Made by a program: the position numbers and the translations under genes | In this document: piece after piece, positions 46,185 through 56,563 of the stretch | How positions within the stretch are numbered: position 1 is the first letter of the stretch | Layout: every line of letters begins with the position of its first letter | NCBI GenBank assembly: GCA_014728115.1 | Contig: WJME01000100.1 | Span: forward strand, 92,347-156,346 | Direction of reading: 5' to 3' | DNA from: Candidatus Zhuqueibacterota bacterium | Lineage (GTDB): Bacteria > Zhuqueibacterota > Zhuqueibacteria > Residuimicrobiales > Oceaniaggregativiventaceae | DNA: 64,000 bases | Notes under the pieces: model-generated | What the model saw: only the letters and a program-made list of their open reading frames with translations | Told to the model about the DNA's origin: nothing | Databases searched by the model: none

Positions 46185-46236
46185 GATGTTTTTCGCGAAT
46201 CTGAAACGCCACGCGATACAAGACTCTTGAGATGAA

Positions 46237-46578
46237 TCAACCTGGAGGCCATTGCATGGCGCGCCCCCCCAAAAGATGAAGGTGAATATGAAAAACACTC
46301 TGCCCGGCCTGCTCATTGCAATTCATAACCACTCTGTACCCGGCCTGGTCGATGTCACGCTCTTTTGCCAATTTTTTTGCCAACCTGATTATTTTCCCAA
46401 CAAGCTCATCATGTTCAGGTTGCAAATCATTTAGCCGGGAAATGTGTTGTCGGGGAATCACCAGGATATGCACAGGTGCCTGGGGTGAAATGTCTTCAAA
46501 GGCAACGAGCTCCTCATCCTCATGTACAATTTTTGCCGGAATCTCTTTGGCTGCGATTTTACAAAATAAACAATCCAT
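46237..46578 (-). CDS. HIT-family nucleotide hydrolase (HinT-like)
   Basis: 113 residues. DCLFCKIAAKEIPAKIVHED at the start and the catalytic triad of histidines HIHLHLLGG near the end identify the HinT branch, which hydrolyses nucleoside phosphoramidates. The two cysteines at the start (CLFC) are common in bacterial HinT. It lies 22 bases after rsmE on the same strand. Confidence 0.95.
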   Translation of the reverse strand: MDCLFCKIAAKEIPAKIVHEDEELVAFEDISPQAPVHILVIPRQHISRLNDLQPEHDELVGKIIRLAKKLAKERDIDQAGYRVVMNCNEQAGQSVFHIHLHLLGGRAMQWPPG

Positions 46579-46600
46579 TGACTCCTCCCAGATCGTTATA

Positions 46601-47314
46601 TTAGATATCTCTGCTGAATACGAATAATTTAGTCGCTCCGACCACCGCTGCAGTCTCGCTTTTCAATCGTCTGGTTCCGAGATAAAGGGGGTTGATATCC
46701 ATGGATAGCGCATATTCGATCTCTTTATCTGAAAATCCGCCTTCTGGCCCTACGAACAGAGTGGCTTGATGACATTCATGTAAACTGCTAATAGAGTTAT
46801 TATCTTCCGATTCCAGGGCGATAAAAGCAGGTCTGGGGCAAACCTTTATGTAATCATTGAAATGCTGGATATCGTATACAGGCGGACAATAACTGCGCAG
46901 ACACTGTTTCATCGCAGCGAGCGCCTTTTTACGCCATCGCTCCAGCCGACTTGACGGCTCACCTATAGAGTATTGGCTGACAAGTGGAACAAAAGCACAA
47001 ATACCTATCTCAGTGCCTTTTTCCACAACCAGGTCAAATTGGCTTGCTTTAGGCAGTGCATGAGCAAGGGTCAGACGCAGTTTGGGTTCGTTCGCATTTG
47101 TCGTGGTCTCTAGAATTTCTACCTGACAGGATTGATCCTGAATTTTGTCTATTTTTCCTCTATAGGTATTTCCCCGCCCATCCACGGCAGCGATCTCGTC
47201 TCCGACCTTATTTCGACAGACCCGGATAGCATGTTTGCTTTCTTTACCCTGGAGTATAAAATGTCGTCCGGTAACCTTGTCAGGCTCTATATAATAATTC
47301 TCTTGATGTGACAT
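46601..47314 (-). CDS. rsmE: 16S rRNA m3U1498 methyltransferase RsmE
   Basis: 237 residues. An N-terminal PUA-like domain (HFILQGKESKHAIRVCRNKVGDEI) precedes the SPOUT knot with LALAHALPKASQFD-type, VEKGTEIGI and LFVGPEGGFSDKEIEYAL. The late LGTRRLKSETAAVVG is the knot signature. Its ATG directly abuts the stop of the upstream Omp85 gene. Confidence 0.95.
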   Translation of the reverse strand: MSHQENYYIEPDKVTGRHFILQGKESKHAIRVCRNKVGDEIAAVDGRGNTYRGKIDKIQDQSCQVEILETTTNANEPKLRLTLAHALPKASQFDLVVEKGTEIGICAFVPLVSQYSIGEPSSRLERWRKKALAAMKQCLRSYCPPVYDIQHFNDYIKVCPRPAFIALESEDNNSISSLHECHQATLFVGPEGGFSDKEIEYALSMDINPLYLGTRRLKSETAAVVGATKLFVFSRDI

Positions 47315-48607
47315 TTAAAACCACACCCCCGCGTCGATGATCCATTGCTGATTTCCGTACGGATCCCATGCACTTTCCACTCGCAACAACTGAATATATG
47401 GCAGATGAAAGTGAATTCCCATACCATATCCCTCTATCAAAGAATCCCAGGCCGTCATATCCTGGGTTTTCCACATTGCTGCACTGTCATAAAAAAAACC
47501 TGCGGATATTCCAAATGGCAAATGATTGCCATAGTCTCCCAACAGTCCTTCTCCTCCCAGACTGAAAAACGTCACGGGCAAAAGGGGAATCCGTAATTCG
47601 AGACTCCCGATCGCTCTCTGCTGCCCGGCACGACGCAAGCCGAACTGACCGCGGACTCGCTCGGAATATCCGATAAATGTCTTTGCATAAGCAGGTGTAT
47701 CTCCATTCACTCTGTCATATGCAAAACGCGCCGCAAGAGCGGTACGTAAAACAAGTGGAATATAGATTCGAAAATCGACTCCCATTTGAGTATAATCGAT
47801 TTCACCGGGAAAATGAACTTTATTTATGTCGAGTTTAGCAAACCACCCTGATTTTGGGTATTCGATCAAATCGCGATTATCGTATTTCAACTCAAAGGAT
47901 AGAGAGGGCAAATGATCCACGCCGTCATTGCCGTGGCTCCAGGCCTTGAAAGATTCGGGAAAAGAGATACGGCGATATCCCATCGTAACGGTGGTAAATG
48001 CATGATATCCCCACCGCTTGCCAAGTCCCAGCGAACCTCCCCGATGAATTTCATCAAACCGTTCCACATCTGTGGCCAGACTTTTCATCTTGCGGGAGTA
48101 AAGCCCAAAAGACGTGTACAATTGTCGGTCCCGGTTAAAATAGGGATTGCGATAATAGAGCTGAAAACCCGGATTAAATCCGAACCACGCGGACAAACCG
48201 ATCAGGGTGGCCATCCCCCGAAAATTTTGATGTACAACTCCCCCGCCATAAGAGAGCTTTTTCACATCTCTCTCATTATAAAAAAGTATGGGATACGGAA
48301 AAATATACCATCTCTCGGCGACCACAACGAGCAATGCGACTCCGTCGCCGGTAGCGACGGGTTCGATGACGACTTTATTAAAGAGCTGCAAGTTCTGGAT
48401 ACGCTTACGGTCCTGTTCCAGCAAAGAATAGTCGAGGTGTTGGCCTATTTTGGTCTTTAACTCCCGTCTGATCACATATTCACGGGTTTTTTCATTCCCG
48501 AGGACAATAATTTCTCTCACAATCAGACTATCGGATTGATCTTGTCCGGAAGCCGAATGAAACAAAGCCAAGACGATAACAGACAAATAAAAAAAAGACA
48601 ATCTCAA
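47315..48607 (-). CDS. Short Omp85-family outer membrane protein (one POTRA domain)
   Basis: 430 residues with a signal peptide (about 1-21, ending SASG). A single POTRA domain (about 28-98: VREIIVLGNEKTREYVIRREL, then EQDRKRIQNLQLFNKV) precedes a beta-barrel in which YDNRDLIEYPKSGW and FIGYSERVRGQFGLRR mark the Omp85 pattern. BamA has five POTRA domains, so this is a specialised relative, perhaps for surface lipoprotein or cargo export. The next upstream gene is a second, POTRA-less barrel. Confidence 0.85.
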   Translation of the reverse strand: MRLSFFYLSVIVLALFHSASGQDQSDSLIVREIIVLGNEKTREYVIRRELKTKIGQHLDYSLLEQDRKRIQNLQLFNKVVIEPVATGDGVALLVVVAERWYIFPYPILFYNERDVKKLSYGGGVVHQNFRGMATLIGLSAWFGFNPGFQLYYRNPYFNRDRQLYTSFGLYSRKMKSLATDVERFDEIHRGGSLGLGKRWGYHAFTTVTMGYRRISFPESFKAWSHGNDGVDHLPSLSFELKYDNRDLIEYPKSGWFAKLDINKVHFPGEIDYTQMGVDFRIYIPLVLRTALAARFAYDRVNGDTPAYAKTFIGYSERVRGQFGLRRAGQQRAIGSLELRIPLLPVTFFSLGGEGLLGDYGNHLPFGISAGFFYDSAAMWKTQDMTAWDSLIEGYGMGIHFHLPYIQLLRVESAWDPYGNQQWIIDAGVWF

Positions 48608-48617
48608 ACGATATTCC

Positions 48618-49793
48618 TCAGAGTTTATTAAAGAGTCGCATGGTTAATCGCCAATCGCCATCGCCGGAAATAATTTGCCGGCTCAGGTCGATACGATAAA
48701 AGCCATCGAACAAAAGAAAAGAAATTCCGGCATCGGCCATTGGCTTAAAGCTATCGATAGCCTGAAAAAGGACACGAAAAGGTTCTTGTTCACCCCATGC
48801 ATCACCCATTTCGAAAAAAAGACCTAGAGAAGCTGAGTCCATTATGGGCCAATTCACGAGACCGGTCTTTTTCAAGATCTGTCCGCCAAAGACATAGTGC
48901 ATACGAGCCAGCAATAGATTCTGCCCATAGTGGTCAAAATCCGAAAAGGCCCGACAGGTTCCAACACCACCGATAGGGATGAGATATTGCTGGGCCAGAC
49001 TTCCGGTGCGGCTGCCGGCGAGTCCTTCGATGATCAATCGTTGATACTGAAAAGCGGACAGATAAATCTTGCTCGACAAAAAGAGACCGGTGGTTCGAAA
49101 ATCACCGGATGTAGACTGGAGGTTCGCAACAAACACCCATCCGGTATTGGGAAAATAGGGATTATCCCGCCGGTCGATAAAGGCAGAAAATTTCCACAAA
49201 TGTTCCAACCCTGGAGTGATGGCAGGATTGGGTCGAAATGCCTTATTCCCGCCGAACAAAGTGCCACTGAAATTGCTAAATGTCGCCATATCTTCATATC
49301 GAGCCAGACTATGTTCCACTCGAAAAATCAACGATTCACCAAATCGCTTATCGGCAAAAATTCGCCAACCCTTTTTACCGTAATAATTACGAAAATCTTC
49401 TCGCAAAAACAGAGCAGCCAAAGAATTTTCAAGCGTTCCCATGATCCAGTGGTCATTTGTCATCGTTTCATCGAAATATTCCGCATAAAGAATCAAACGT
49501 TCGTGCCTCAATAAACGATATTCCAAGCCGGCGGAAAAATTCACTTTTTTGCGCTTTGTCGCATAACCCACCTCGAGACGGCCAGCCAGAGGAGATCGCA
49601 TCCAGGGCTTGAAAAAAAGTCCGCCATGCAAAACGGCTCCCTCGACGCGATTGAAATGCGGACTGGACCAAAAATCAAACAGTTTATACATGGAAAGCGG
49701 ATCATCGTCGAGTCTATCGAACTCAAATTGTGCAAGAGCAGGAGATATAACGCCCAGCATGGCCAATAGTATAATCGTCTTTTGTAATGACAT
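48618..49793 (-). CDS. POTRA-less Omp85-like outer membrane barrel
   Basis: About 391 residues. The start at 49793 (MSLQKTIILLAMLG) gives a signal peptide ending PALAQ; an ORF start 13 codons earlier overlaps the upstream gene. The barrel has the late Omp85 motifs IDRRDNPYFPNTGW and PIGGVGTCRAFSDFDHYGQN, where RGF/RAF forms the conserved L6 loop element. It has no POTRA domain. Its own signal and the gene for a single-POTRA barrel just downstream suggest two related barrels acting together (inference). Confidence 0.8.
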   Translation of the reverse strand: MSLQKTIILLAMLGVISPALAQFEFDRLDDDPLSMYKLFDFWSSPHFNRVEGAVLHGGLFFKPWMRSPLAGRLEVGYATKRKKVNFSAGLEYRLLRHERLILYAEYFDETMTNDHWIMGTLENSLAALFLREDFRNYYGKKGWRIFADKRFGESLIFRVEHSLARYEDMATFSNFSGTLFGGNKAFRPNPAITPGLEHLWKFSAFIDRRDNPYFPNTGWVFVANLQSTSGDFRTTGLFLSSKIYLSAFQYQRLIIEGLAGSRTGSLAQQYLIPIGGVGTCRAFSDFDHYGQNLLLARMHYVFGGQILKKTGLVNWPIMDSASLGLFFEMGDAWGEQEPFRVLFQAIDSFKPMADAGISFLLFDGFYRIDLSRQIISGDGDWRLTMRLFNKL

Positions 49794-49809
49794 ATGGGAT
49801 AGACGCTCC

Positions 49810-50244
49810 TTAATTTTCAGACGATGGATCATGGCTCTTGACCATAATCACTTCGGTTCCATCTTTATGAAATTTGTACTCGACCTTATCCATCAATGTT
49901 CGGATAATGAATATTCCCCTGCCGCTGTCCTTTAAAAGGTTTTCCGGGTGCAGGGGATTTGCCACCTGGTCTAATTTAAAACCTCCGCCCTGATCACGAA
50001 CCCGCACCTCCAGAAAAGTATCATCAACAATAAATGTGATAAAAATCTTTTTATCTTTTGCCTCCTTGTTGCCATGAAAAATGGCATTCGCAACCACTTC
50101 TGTGATGGCAATGGCGAGGCTGTCCCGTTCATCCGGAGAGAAAGGAATTTTTTTCGACAGGTTTTCAGCTTTTTGTTCAACGACCTGGATTTGCTCCGGA
50201 TGGGATGGAATGGTCATTGTAAACTTTTTCTTTTTGGGACTCAT
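49810..50244 (-). CDS. RsbW/SpoIIAB-like ATP-binding protein
   Basis: 144 residues, a single HATPase_c domain. N-box ITEVVANAIFHGNKE, G1 box RDQGGGFK and G2 box GRGIFIIRTLM are present. Anti-sigma kinases of this type bind a sigma factor or phosphorylate an STAS protein. No sigma, STAS or phosphatase gene is adjacent; it sits between two outer-membrane genes, so its partner is elsewhere. Confidence 0.88.
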   Translation of the reverse strand: MSPKKKKFTMTIPSHPEQIQVVEQKAENLSKKIPFSPDERDSLAIAITEVVANAIFHGNKEAKDKKIFITFIVDDTFLEVRVRDQGGGFKLDQVANPLHPENLLKDSGRGIFIIRTLMDKVEYKFHKDGTEVIMVKSHDPSSEN

Positions 50245-50264
50245 ATTGATTTACCGGATTTGTG

Positions 50265-52193
50265 TCAAAACGCCCATTGTAGATTAAAATGAATTGTATT
50301 GATATAGTATTCGGACAAATTATTGGAAATCACACGCTGTCTGATGGCATCGATGACCACTCTGGCCCTGTCATAAGGATGATACAAGACTCTGAAAACA
50401 GGACCATAGCTTTTATGTTCCGAAAAGGCCGTTTTTCTATCAATCCCTGAAGGATCGGTTTGGTGGCGCCAGGCCTTGCGCAGATAGATGGTCATCCCCG
50501 GGGCAATACTCAATCCTTTTTTCGTCCGGTATCTCCAATACCATTTTATCCAGTGACTTTGGCGAGTAAGCATAAGACGTTCGCTCCAGTCCTGCCAGAA
50601 TAACTGACCATTTTCTTCCATCTGAAAACGGTAATCCACATGGATTGTCGATCGATCGGAAAGGACCCAGGTGATAGAGTCATCAAGCGCAAATTTCCGA
50701 AAAACAAAACTCTTTGTCGAAGAAATAAATTCCTCAAAATCATAGTCAACATAGTTTGCCAATACTTCAACCGATTGGCTGAGCTTAAATCTGTCTTTAT
50801 ATGTATATTTAACCGAGGGTCGGAGTCTCAAGATCCGGTTCCAGTTATTATCGGCACTGCGTTCCCCAAAAATATACACGATATGATAAAGGTTTACGCT
50901 CATTTCCAATTCGAGTTTCAAAAAGGGGCTCAGCTTGTAAAAATAGTGCAGTGTGGAATTGATGCGCAATTCATCTCTGTCATCAAAGTTGCTCGTGTCC
51001 GGCGTGTCGTATTGGAAACGGCTGATGCTGGTATAGCTATGCAATGAATCCGCCTGACCCAGCCCGAGATCTAGACGAGAGGAAAATAACAAACGATTGC
51101 TTTTGTTATCCGGAGTAATAAATGCGGTACGCCTGGAAAACGGCAACCCTGAATTGGCGACCTGCAGATCGTATTGCTGATTTTGGGACCAATAAGACAA
51201 TTGATTTTGCCATCTTGCACCCGACCACTGAAAATCCAGTTTCATACGATTATCCACTGACAGATCTGTTCGATGCCGCTCACGATTTTCGCTTTGCTGA
51301 CCATAGCTGAGAACCCGTACATCTTTATTCAGCAATAAAGTGATGAATTGAAAATTGGTATTGGAATTGACCCTGTAACTCAGATAATTATCCAGTCCGT
51401 TGAAATTTTCTCGAAAGCTTTCAATCTCTCCAAAAATCGATGAATAATTATCTCTTCTGCGTTGCAAGGTGTAGACATGGAGAGAATCGCTGGTTCCGGG
51501 AGAAAATGATTTATAAACCTGATAATTAAACTGTACATCTTTGTTTTGTCGCGATCCCAGCTGATCTCCGCTCAACATCATTTTTAAAGTGTGGCTATAA
51601 TCCTGCCAATCGAACCGATCTGTCTGACCCTCGAGCTGGAACGACCACCCTGCATCGCGTTGCTCATAACGCTGATCGAGCTTTGGACCCGCAGCGGCCT
51701 GGATCTGCAAAGCAGCCAAAGGCTGCCAGTAAAGCCCCATCATATTGCTATGTGTTTGAACATCATTATTAAACCCCGACTGACGATCTTTAAACACCAC
51801 AGACCGGGTATGTGAAAAGAGATCCAGCTTGGGCAAGAGTGCATACATGATGTCGAGTGAGGCATCCTGATCGTCTTTCCACTTGTTATTGTTTCCCAGG
51901 CGAAGAAGCGAAGACCGGAATCCTTCCCGGAATGAGACGTTCCACTTTTTCCATTCTTGCCTGGTTCCCGCGGTTAACGTCCAGATATAGGAATTGAACT
52001 CTTGTTTAAATCCCAGGTTGGCCACGGGCTGACTGCTCACAGGAGATTGCATGATCGGTTGTGTCAACCCCGGTTTTGAACCCAGTACAAGAGCGAGACA
52101 ATAGGAAAAAAAAAGCCATCGCCGCAAGATCGCGCAATGGCACTGTAGATATGCGTATTGGAGTTGCAACTTATTCTTGAAAAAAATTCTCAT
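50265..52193 (-). CDS. Large probable outer-membrane beta-barrel protein of unknown family
   Basis: About 643 residues. A hydrophobic segment (WLFFSYCLALVLGS) at about 25-40 of the ORF, following an extended charged start, may be a signal peptide. The mature part is rich in alternating aromatic/polar strands such as LQIQAAAGPKLDQRYEQR, FQYDTPDTSNFDDRDEL and VHVDYRFQMEE-like repeats, ending in IHFNLQWAF with a terminal aromatic, as expected for a large barrel of about 20-26 strands. No family is recognised. The gene overlaps the end of the DUF502 gene by 23 bases; the ATG at 52193 lacks good spacing to its AGAGG and a later start may be used. Confidence 0.65.
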   Translation of the reverse strand: MRIFFKNKLQLQYAYLQCHCAILRRWLFFSYCLALVLGSKPGLTQPIMQSPVSSQPVANLGFKQEFNSYIWTLTAGTRQEWKKWNVSFREGFRSSLLRLGNNNKWKDDQDASLDIMYALLPKLDLFSHTRSVVFKDRQSGFNNDVQTHSNMMGLYWQPLAALQIQAAAGPKLDQRYEQRDAGWSFQLEGQTDRFDWQDYSHTLKMMLSGDQLGSRQNKDVQFNYQVYKSFSPGTSDSLHVYTLQRRRDNYSSIFGEIESFRENFNGLDNYLSYRVNSNTNFQFITLLLNKDVRVLSYGQQSENRERHRTDLSVDNRMKLDFQWSGARWQNQLSYWSQNQQYDLQVANSGLPFSRRTAFITPDNKSNRLLFSSRLDLGLGQADSLHSYTSISRFQYDTPDTSNFDDRDELRINSTLHYFYKLSPFLKLELEMSVNLYHIVYIFGERSADNNWNRILRLRPSVKYTYKDRFKLSQSVEVLANYVDYDFEEFISSTKSFVFRKFALDDSITWVLSDRSTIHVDYRFQMEENGQLFWQDWSERLMLTRQSHWIKWYWRYRTKKGLSIAPGMTIYLRKAWRHQTDPSGIDRKTAFSEHKSYGPVFRVLYHPYDRARVVIDAIRQRVISNNLSEYYINTIHFNLQWAF

Positions 52194-52866
52194 CCTCTGC
52201 AATTCCAAAACCGTTTATCAGTTCTTGCTTTTCAACTACTGAGGGCACAATGGCTCCACCGGATATGACGAGTTTGAGAGCTTCTTCTACCGTAATATTG
52301 AGCAAAACAATATCTTTTTTAGGCACGAACAACAAAAATCCGGATGTTGGATTGGGTGTTGTCGGCAGAAATATCGAAACGACATCGTCAGGCAGTTTGC
52401 TCTGAACAATGCCCCTGGTATCCTGAGTCACGAATCCGATAGAATAGATGCCTTTACGGGGATATTCTATCAATACAGCTCTTTTAAACGTTTCGCTATG
52501 ATCTGCCAGGAATGCCTGGCTGATTTGTTGAAACGTGGTATAAATATGCCTTACAACCGGTATCCTGCCCAGCACGGCATCACCAAATCCAAGCAGCTTT
52601 TTACCCACATAGTTGCGTGCAATAAATCCCACTGTGAGGATGACGAGTATCAGGGCGATAAAGCCAAGTCCCGGAATGGTGCGGTATTTCGGCACAATAT
52701 CAAGCGCCCTGTAGATGGCCTGAGACACAGGCGTAGCCAGCAGACCATCGACAGCAATAAAGAGGTTCCACACGACATATACGGTGAGCGCAAGGGGGAT
52801 AATAACCAAAAGCCCTGCAAAAAAATAAATTCGGAACCTCCTGCCAAGGCTTATACGTTGTTTCAT
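52171..52866 (-). CDS. DUF502 membrane protein
   Basis: 231 residues. Two membrane helices (about 12-33 and 60-82) are followed by a soluble domain with GKKLLGFGDAVLGRIPVVRHIYTTFQQ, VLIEYPRKGIYSIGFVT and PTTPNPTSGFLLFVP, the DUF502 signature. The role is unknown. It overlaps the FtsB-like gene by four bases (ATGA), so translation is coupled. Confidence 0.92.
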   Translation of the reverse strand: MKQRISLGRRFRIYFFAGLLVIIPLALTVYVVWNLFIAVDGLLATPVSQAIYRALDIVPKYRTIPGLGFIALILVILTVGFIARNYVGKKLLGFGDAVLGRIPVVRHIYTTFQQISQAFLADHSETFKRAVLIEYPRKGIYSIGFVTQDTRGIVQSKLPDDVVSIFLPTTPNPTSGFLLFVPKKDIVLLNITVEEALKLVISGGAIVPSVVEKQELINGFGIAEDENFFQE

Positions 52867-53177
52867 GGCTCTCGTCTCACCTTGATGATAATTTCATCTT
52901 TAGCGGCCATACCGTATTCACTGCGGGCGATTTTTTCTATGGTTGCCAGATCATGAGTCAGGTCATTTGCCAATTGGGATAATTCTGTATAACATTTCTT
53001 TTGGTCATCGATGCGCTTTACAAGCTTGTTTTGTTGTCGTTTCAAAGTGAATATTTTTATAAATCCTGTACCTCCACCCATAAAAAAATAGAGAAAAAAC
53101 AGAATCAAAGCGCCGATATACCATCGCTTGTCAATGGCAAATGGCAAAGTGACCAATGATTTGGGAAACCATCTCAT
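52863..53177 (-). CDS. FtsB/DivIC-family septum protein
   Basis: 104 residues. One membrane helix (about 20-38) and a coiled coil (about 42-85, LKRQQNKLVKRIDDQKK...LANDLTHDLATIEKIARSEYG) are followed by GMAAKDEIIIKV, the FtsB/DivIC pattern. Such proteins link FtsQ and FtsL to the cell-division complex. It follows enolase as in many Gram-negatives, which supports the FtsB assignment. Confidence 0.88.
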   Translation of the reverse strand: MRWFPKSLVTLPFAIDKRWYIGALILFFLYFFMGGGTGFIKIFTLKRQQNKLVKRIDDQKKCYTELSQLANDLTHDLATIEKIARSEYGMAAKDEIIIKVRREP

Positions 53178-53230
53178 GGTAACCTCAGTTCTGCTTAGTG
53201 AACCAGAGTCTTGTTATCAGCTTGGCAAGT

Positions 53231-53261
53231 ATAGATTCCGCCTGCAAGAGGCGGAATCTAT
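53231..53261 (-). repeat. Perfect stem-loop between eno and ftsB-like gene
   Basis: ATAGATTCCGCCT and AGGCGGAATCTAT are perfect 13-base arms around a 5-base loop, ten bases past the enolase stop. No T-run follows on the minus strand, so it may be an attenuator or a 3'-protecting structure between the two genes. Confidence 0.7.
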
Positions 53262-53271
53262 TTATCCGACA

Positions 53272-54591
<1,320 letters not shown>

Positions 54592-54610
54592 TTAATCGCA
54601 GAATGGGCCG

Positions 54611-56119
54611 TCATTGACAGCAAAACCACAGCAATAAGAAAATGAGCACACCGGAAAATGCCGCAATGATGTTGACCATATCATTATTGATCCAACGATA
54701 ACCTCCTACCAACACCGTCTCCTTGTCGTCACAGTGCCGCTCTTTTTCGGTTATTTTTTGGCATTTTGGGCATTGATATTGTGCTTGAACCGTCGCGCCG
54801 AGCAAGCTATCCGCCAAACTCGCAGCAAAGCCGCTAAAGACGAGCAAAAACAATTCGTTCACCCCAATCAATCGGGGTGAATTATGGGGACTAACGATAT
54901 ACCCGCTCGACACCAAAACAAAAGAGCCCAGGATTGCCCCCAGGGTGCCGATCGGAGTGATTCCTCCTGAGGCGCCTTTGGGAACTCTTTTAAAATCGAG
55001 TATTGAACGGGGCGAACGTTTGGAAAGTACACCGATTTCTGTCGCCCAGGTGTCTGCAGTCACCGCAGCCAGAGAGGCAATAAACAGAAAATAGAACAAT
55101 TCCGTCGGATAGAGGTACCACATCGTGGCAAAAAGACCACCCAGGCCGCCATTGGCCAGCACCTGAAAAATATCCCGCACTCCGCTTTTGGCAAAAATTT
55201 GGTTGACCGCGAGTTTATGTTTTTTGCCGAATTTTGATAACAAGCTCGATAAAACAAAAAAGGTCAACATGGGCAGTGTAAACGCCCATCGACCCAATCC
55301 AAAGACAATGGTGCCGAGAATAAAAGCCCCTATCGCTCCACTTTTGTCGAGAAAGCGTAGTCGCAATGAAAAGAATGCCGCGATCAGAGACAGCCCCATA
55401 CCCACTGAAAATCCAGCTCGATCTGTCACAGAATTTGTCAACATATAGTGCATGACCAGGGCTGAGCCCAGCGGTACGGTCAAATTATCAGATCCTTTTA
55501 TCGACACCATTTCACATGCTGTGGCCATAAAAGATACGATCACGGCGATCCAGATAATATGCGAAACATCGAGCTGGACATGCCACTGAAAACTCGTAAA
55601 CAACGATAGCATAGATATGACAATAAAAAATGTCACGACCCACATGGTGACAGATCCCCGAAGGGATTTTTTTTCGAGATGATCATGCAAATTGAGCGTA
55701 TGAGGAGATCTTTGTCCCACAACAGCGGCCATCGCGTCACTCACCGCCATAATCAGCATAGAGATCACTAAAATCGGCTTATGATTATGCCAAAGCAAAA
55801 CCGTCAAAAGAACAAAGGAAATCGGATAAAAAACCGTGCCCAGGCTTTGCCGTTTCGTATGATGCATGGCTTTGAGCAAATGATACTTAATCGCCACATA
55901 ATCCAAAATAGTAAATAGAGAACCCAATACGATCATCGGCCACATGGACCGAAAGATAAAAGGCGTCAGAGCCACCAAAAGACCCACCAAAACATGAACC
56001 ATTTTACGTGATTTTTCAGCGGGCATCTTTTGGCTTTTACGTAACCATTCCGAAAACCCGATAATACCCATCAGGATGACTAGAAAAATCCAAAAAAATA
56101 TCCAATCGGAACGGATCAA
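54611..56119 (-). CDS. Fused prenol-kinase-like (VTE5/SEC59 type) and DUF92 (VTE6 type) membrane protein
   Basis: 502 residues, about twelve or more membrane helices. The N-terminal half (about 1-245) is phytol/dolichol-kinase-like: KSRKMVHVLVGLL, SLGTVFYPISFVLL, MAVSDAMAAVVGQR, KKSLRGSVTMW and CEMVSIKGSDN. The C-terminal half (about 255-502) is DUF92: AIGAFILGTIVFGLG, TADTWATEIGVLS, GASGGITPIGTLG and a CPKC...HC tail. In plants VTE5 phosphorylates phytol and the DUF92 protein VTE6 adds the second phosphate, so the fusion would turn a prenol into its diphosphate (inference). The TTG start at 56119 has AAAAAGG about eight bases upstream. Confidence 0.85.
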   Translation of the reverse strand: MIRSDWIFFWIFLVILMGIIGFSEWLRKSQKMPAEKSRKMVHVLVGLLVALTPFIFRSMWPMIVLGSLFTILDYVAIKYHLLKAMHHTKRQSLGTVFYPISFVLLTVLLWHNHKPILVISMLIMAVSDAMAAVVGQRSPHTLNLHDHLEKKSLRGSVTMWVVTFFIVISMLSLFTSFQWHVQLDVSHIIWIAVIVSFMATACEMVSIKGSDNLTVPLGSALVMHYMLTNSVTDRAGFSVGMGLSLIAAFFSLRLRFLDKSGAIGAFILGTIVFGLGRWAFTLPMLTFFVLSSLLSKFGKKHKLAVNQIFAKSGVRDIFQVLANGGLGGLFATMWYLYPTELFYFLFIASLAAVTADTWATEIGVLSKRSPRSILDFKRVPKGASGGITPIGTLGAILGSFVLVSSGYIVSPHNSPRLIGVNELFLLVFSGFAASLADSLLGATVQAQYQCPKCQKITEKERHCDDKETVLVGGYRWINNDMVNIIAAFSGVLIFLLLWFCCQ

Positions 56120-56563
56120 AGTATGACCTTTTTAAAAAATAGACGGGATCCCATAAAAACGGGTACTTTATTGTTCACATCCACATCTTGTAATTTTACT
56201 AAAAATCAGCTAATAAATCAATCATTATTTAGAAACACCACTGAACCCATCTTGACTATATATAGGATGAGGGTGATTGAATGGACTAGCATAGAAAGAG
56301 AAAACAAATATCCCCAAGTTATCCACATTTTATCCAATCACAAGCCTGAATCAAAACTCAATGCTCCTTAAAAATATTAGAGTTATAAAAAATCAAGGGG
56401 TTTTTCTGATAAAGATCCCAACAAGCACATATTGATTATATTGCACTTAGCAAACCGCGATAAATCCAAATAATTATAGAATTTCGCAAGCCAAAAGTGT
56501 TCAATAATTGCACAATAAAATCGAATAGATTGTCAACACTTTATTCACATTTATCCACATCGA
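56120..56563. other. AT-rich intergenic region with DnaA-box-like sites
   Basis: Two perfect TTATCCACA boxes (56319-56327 and 56551-56559), a TTATTCACA box exactly ten bases before the second (56541-56549) and a variant TTGTTCACA (56171-56179) all lie on the plus strand of this 444-base gap. The rest is AT-rich without a convincing ORF. The gap could be a replication origin or a DnaA-titrating or DnaA-regulated site; flanking genes do not change strand here, which weakens the origin reading. Confidence 0.45.

Noticed and set aside
56123..56371. 82-codon plus-strand ORF
   Set aside because: No family resemblance, no ribosome binding site and it overlaps DnaA-box-bearing AT-rich DNA.
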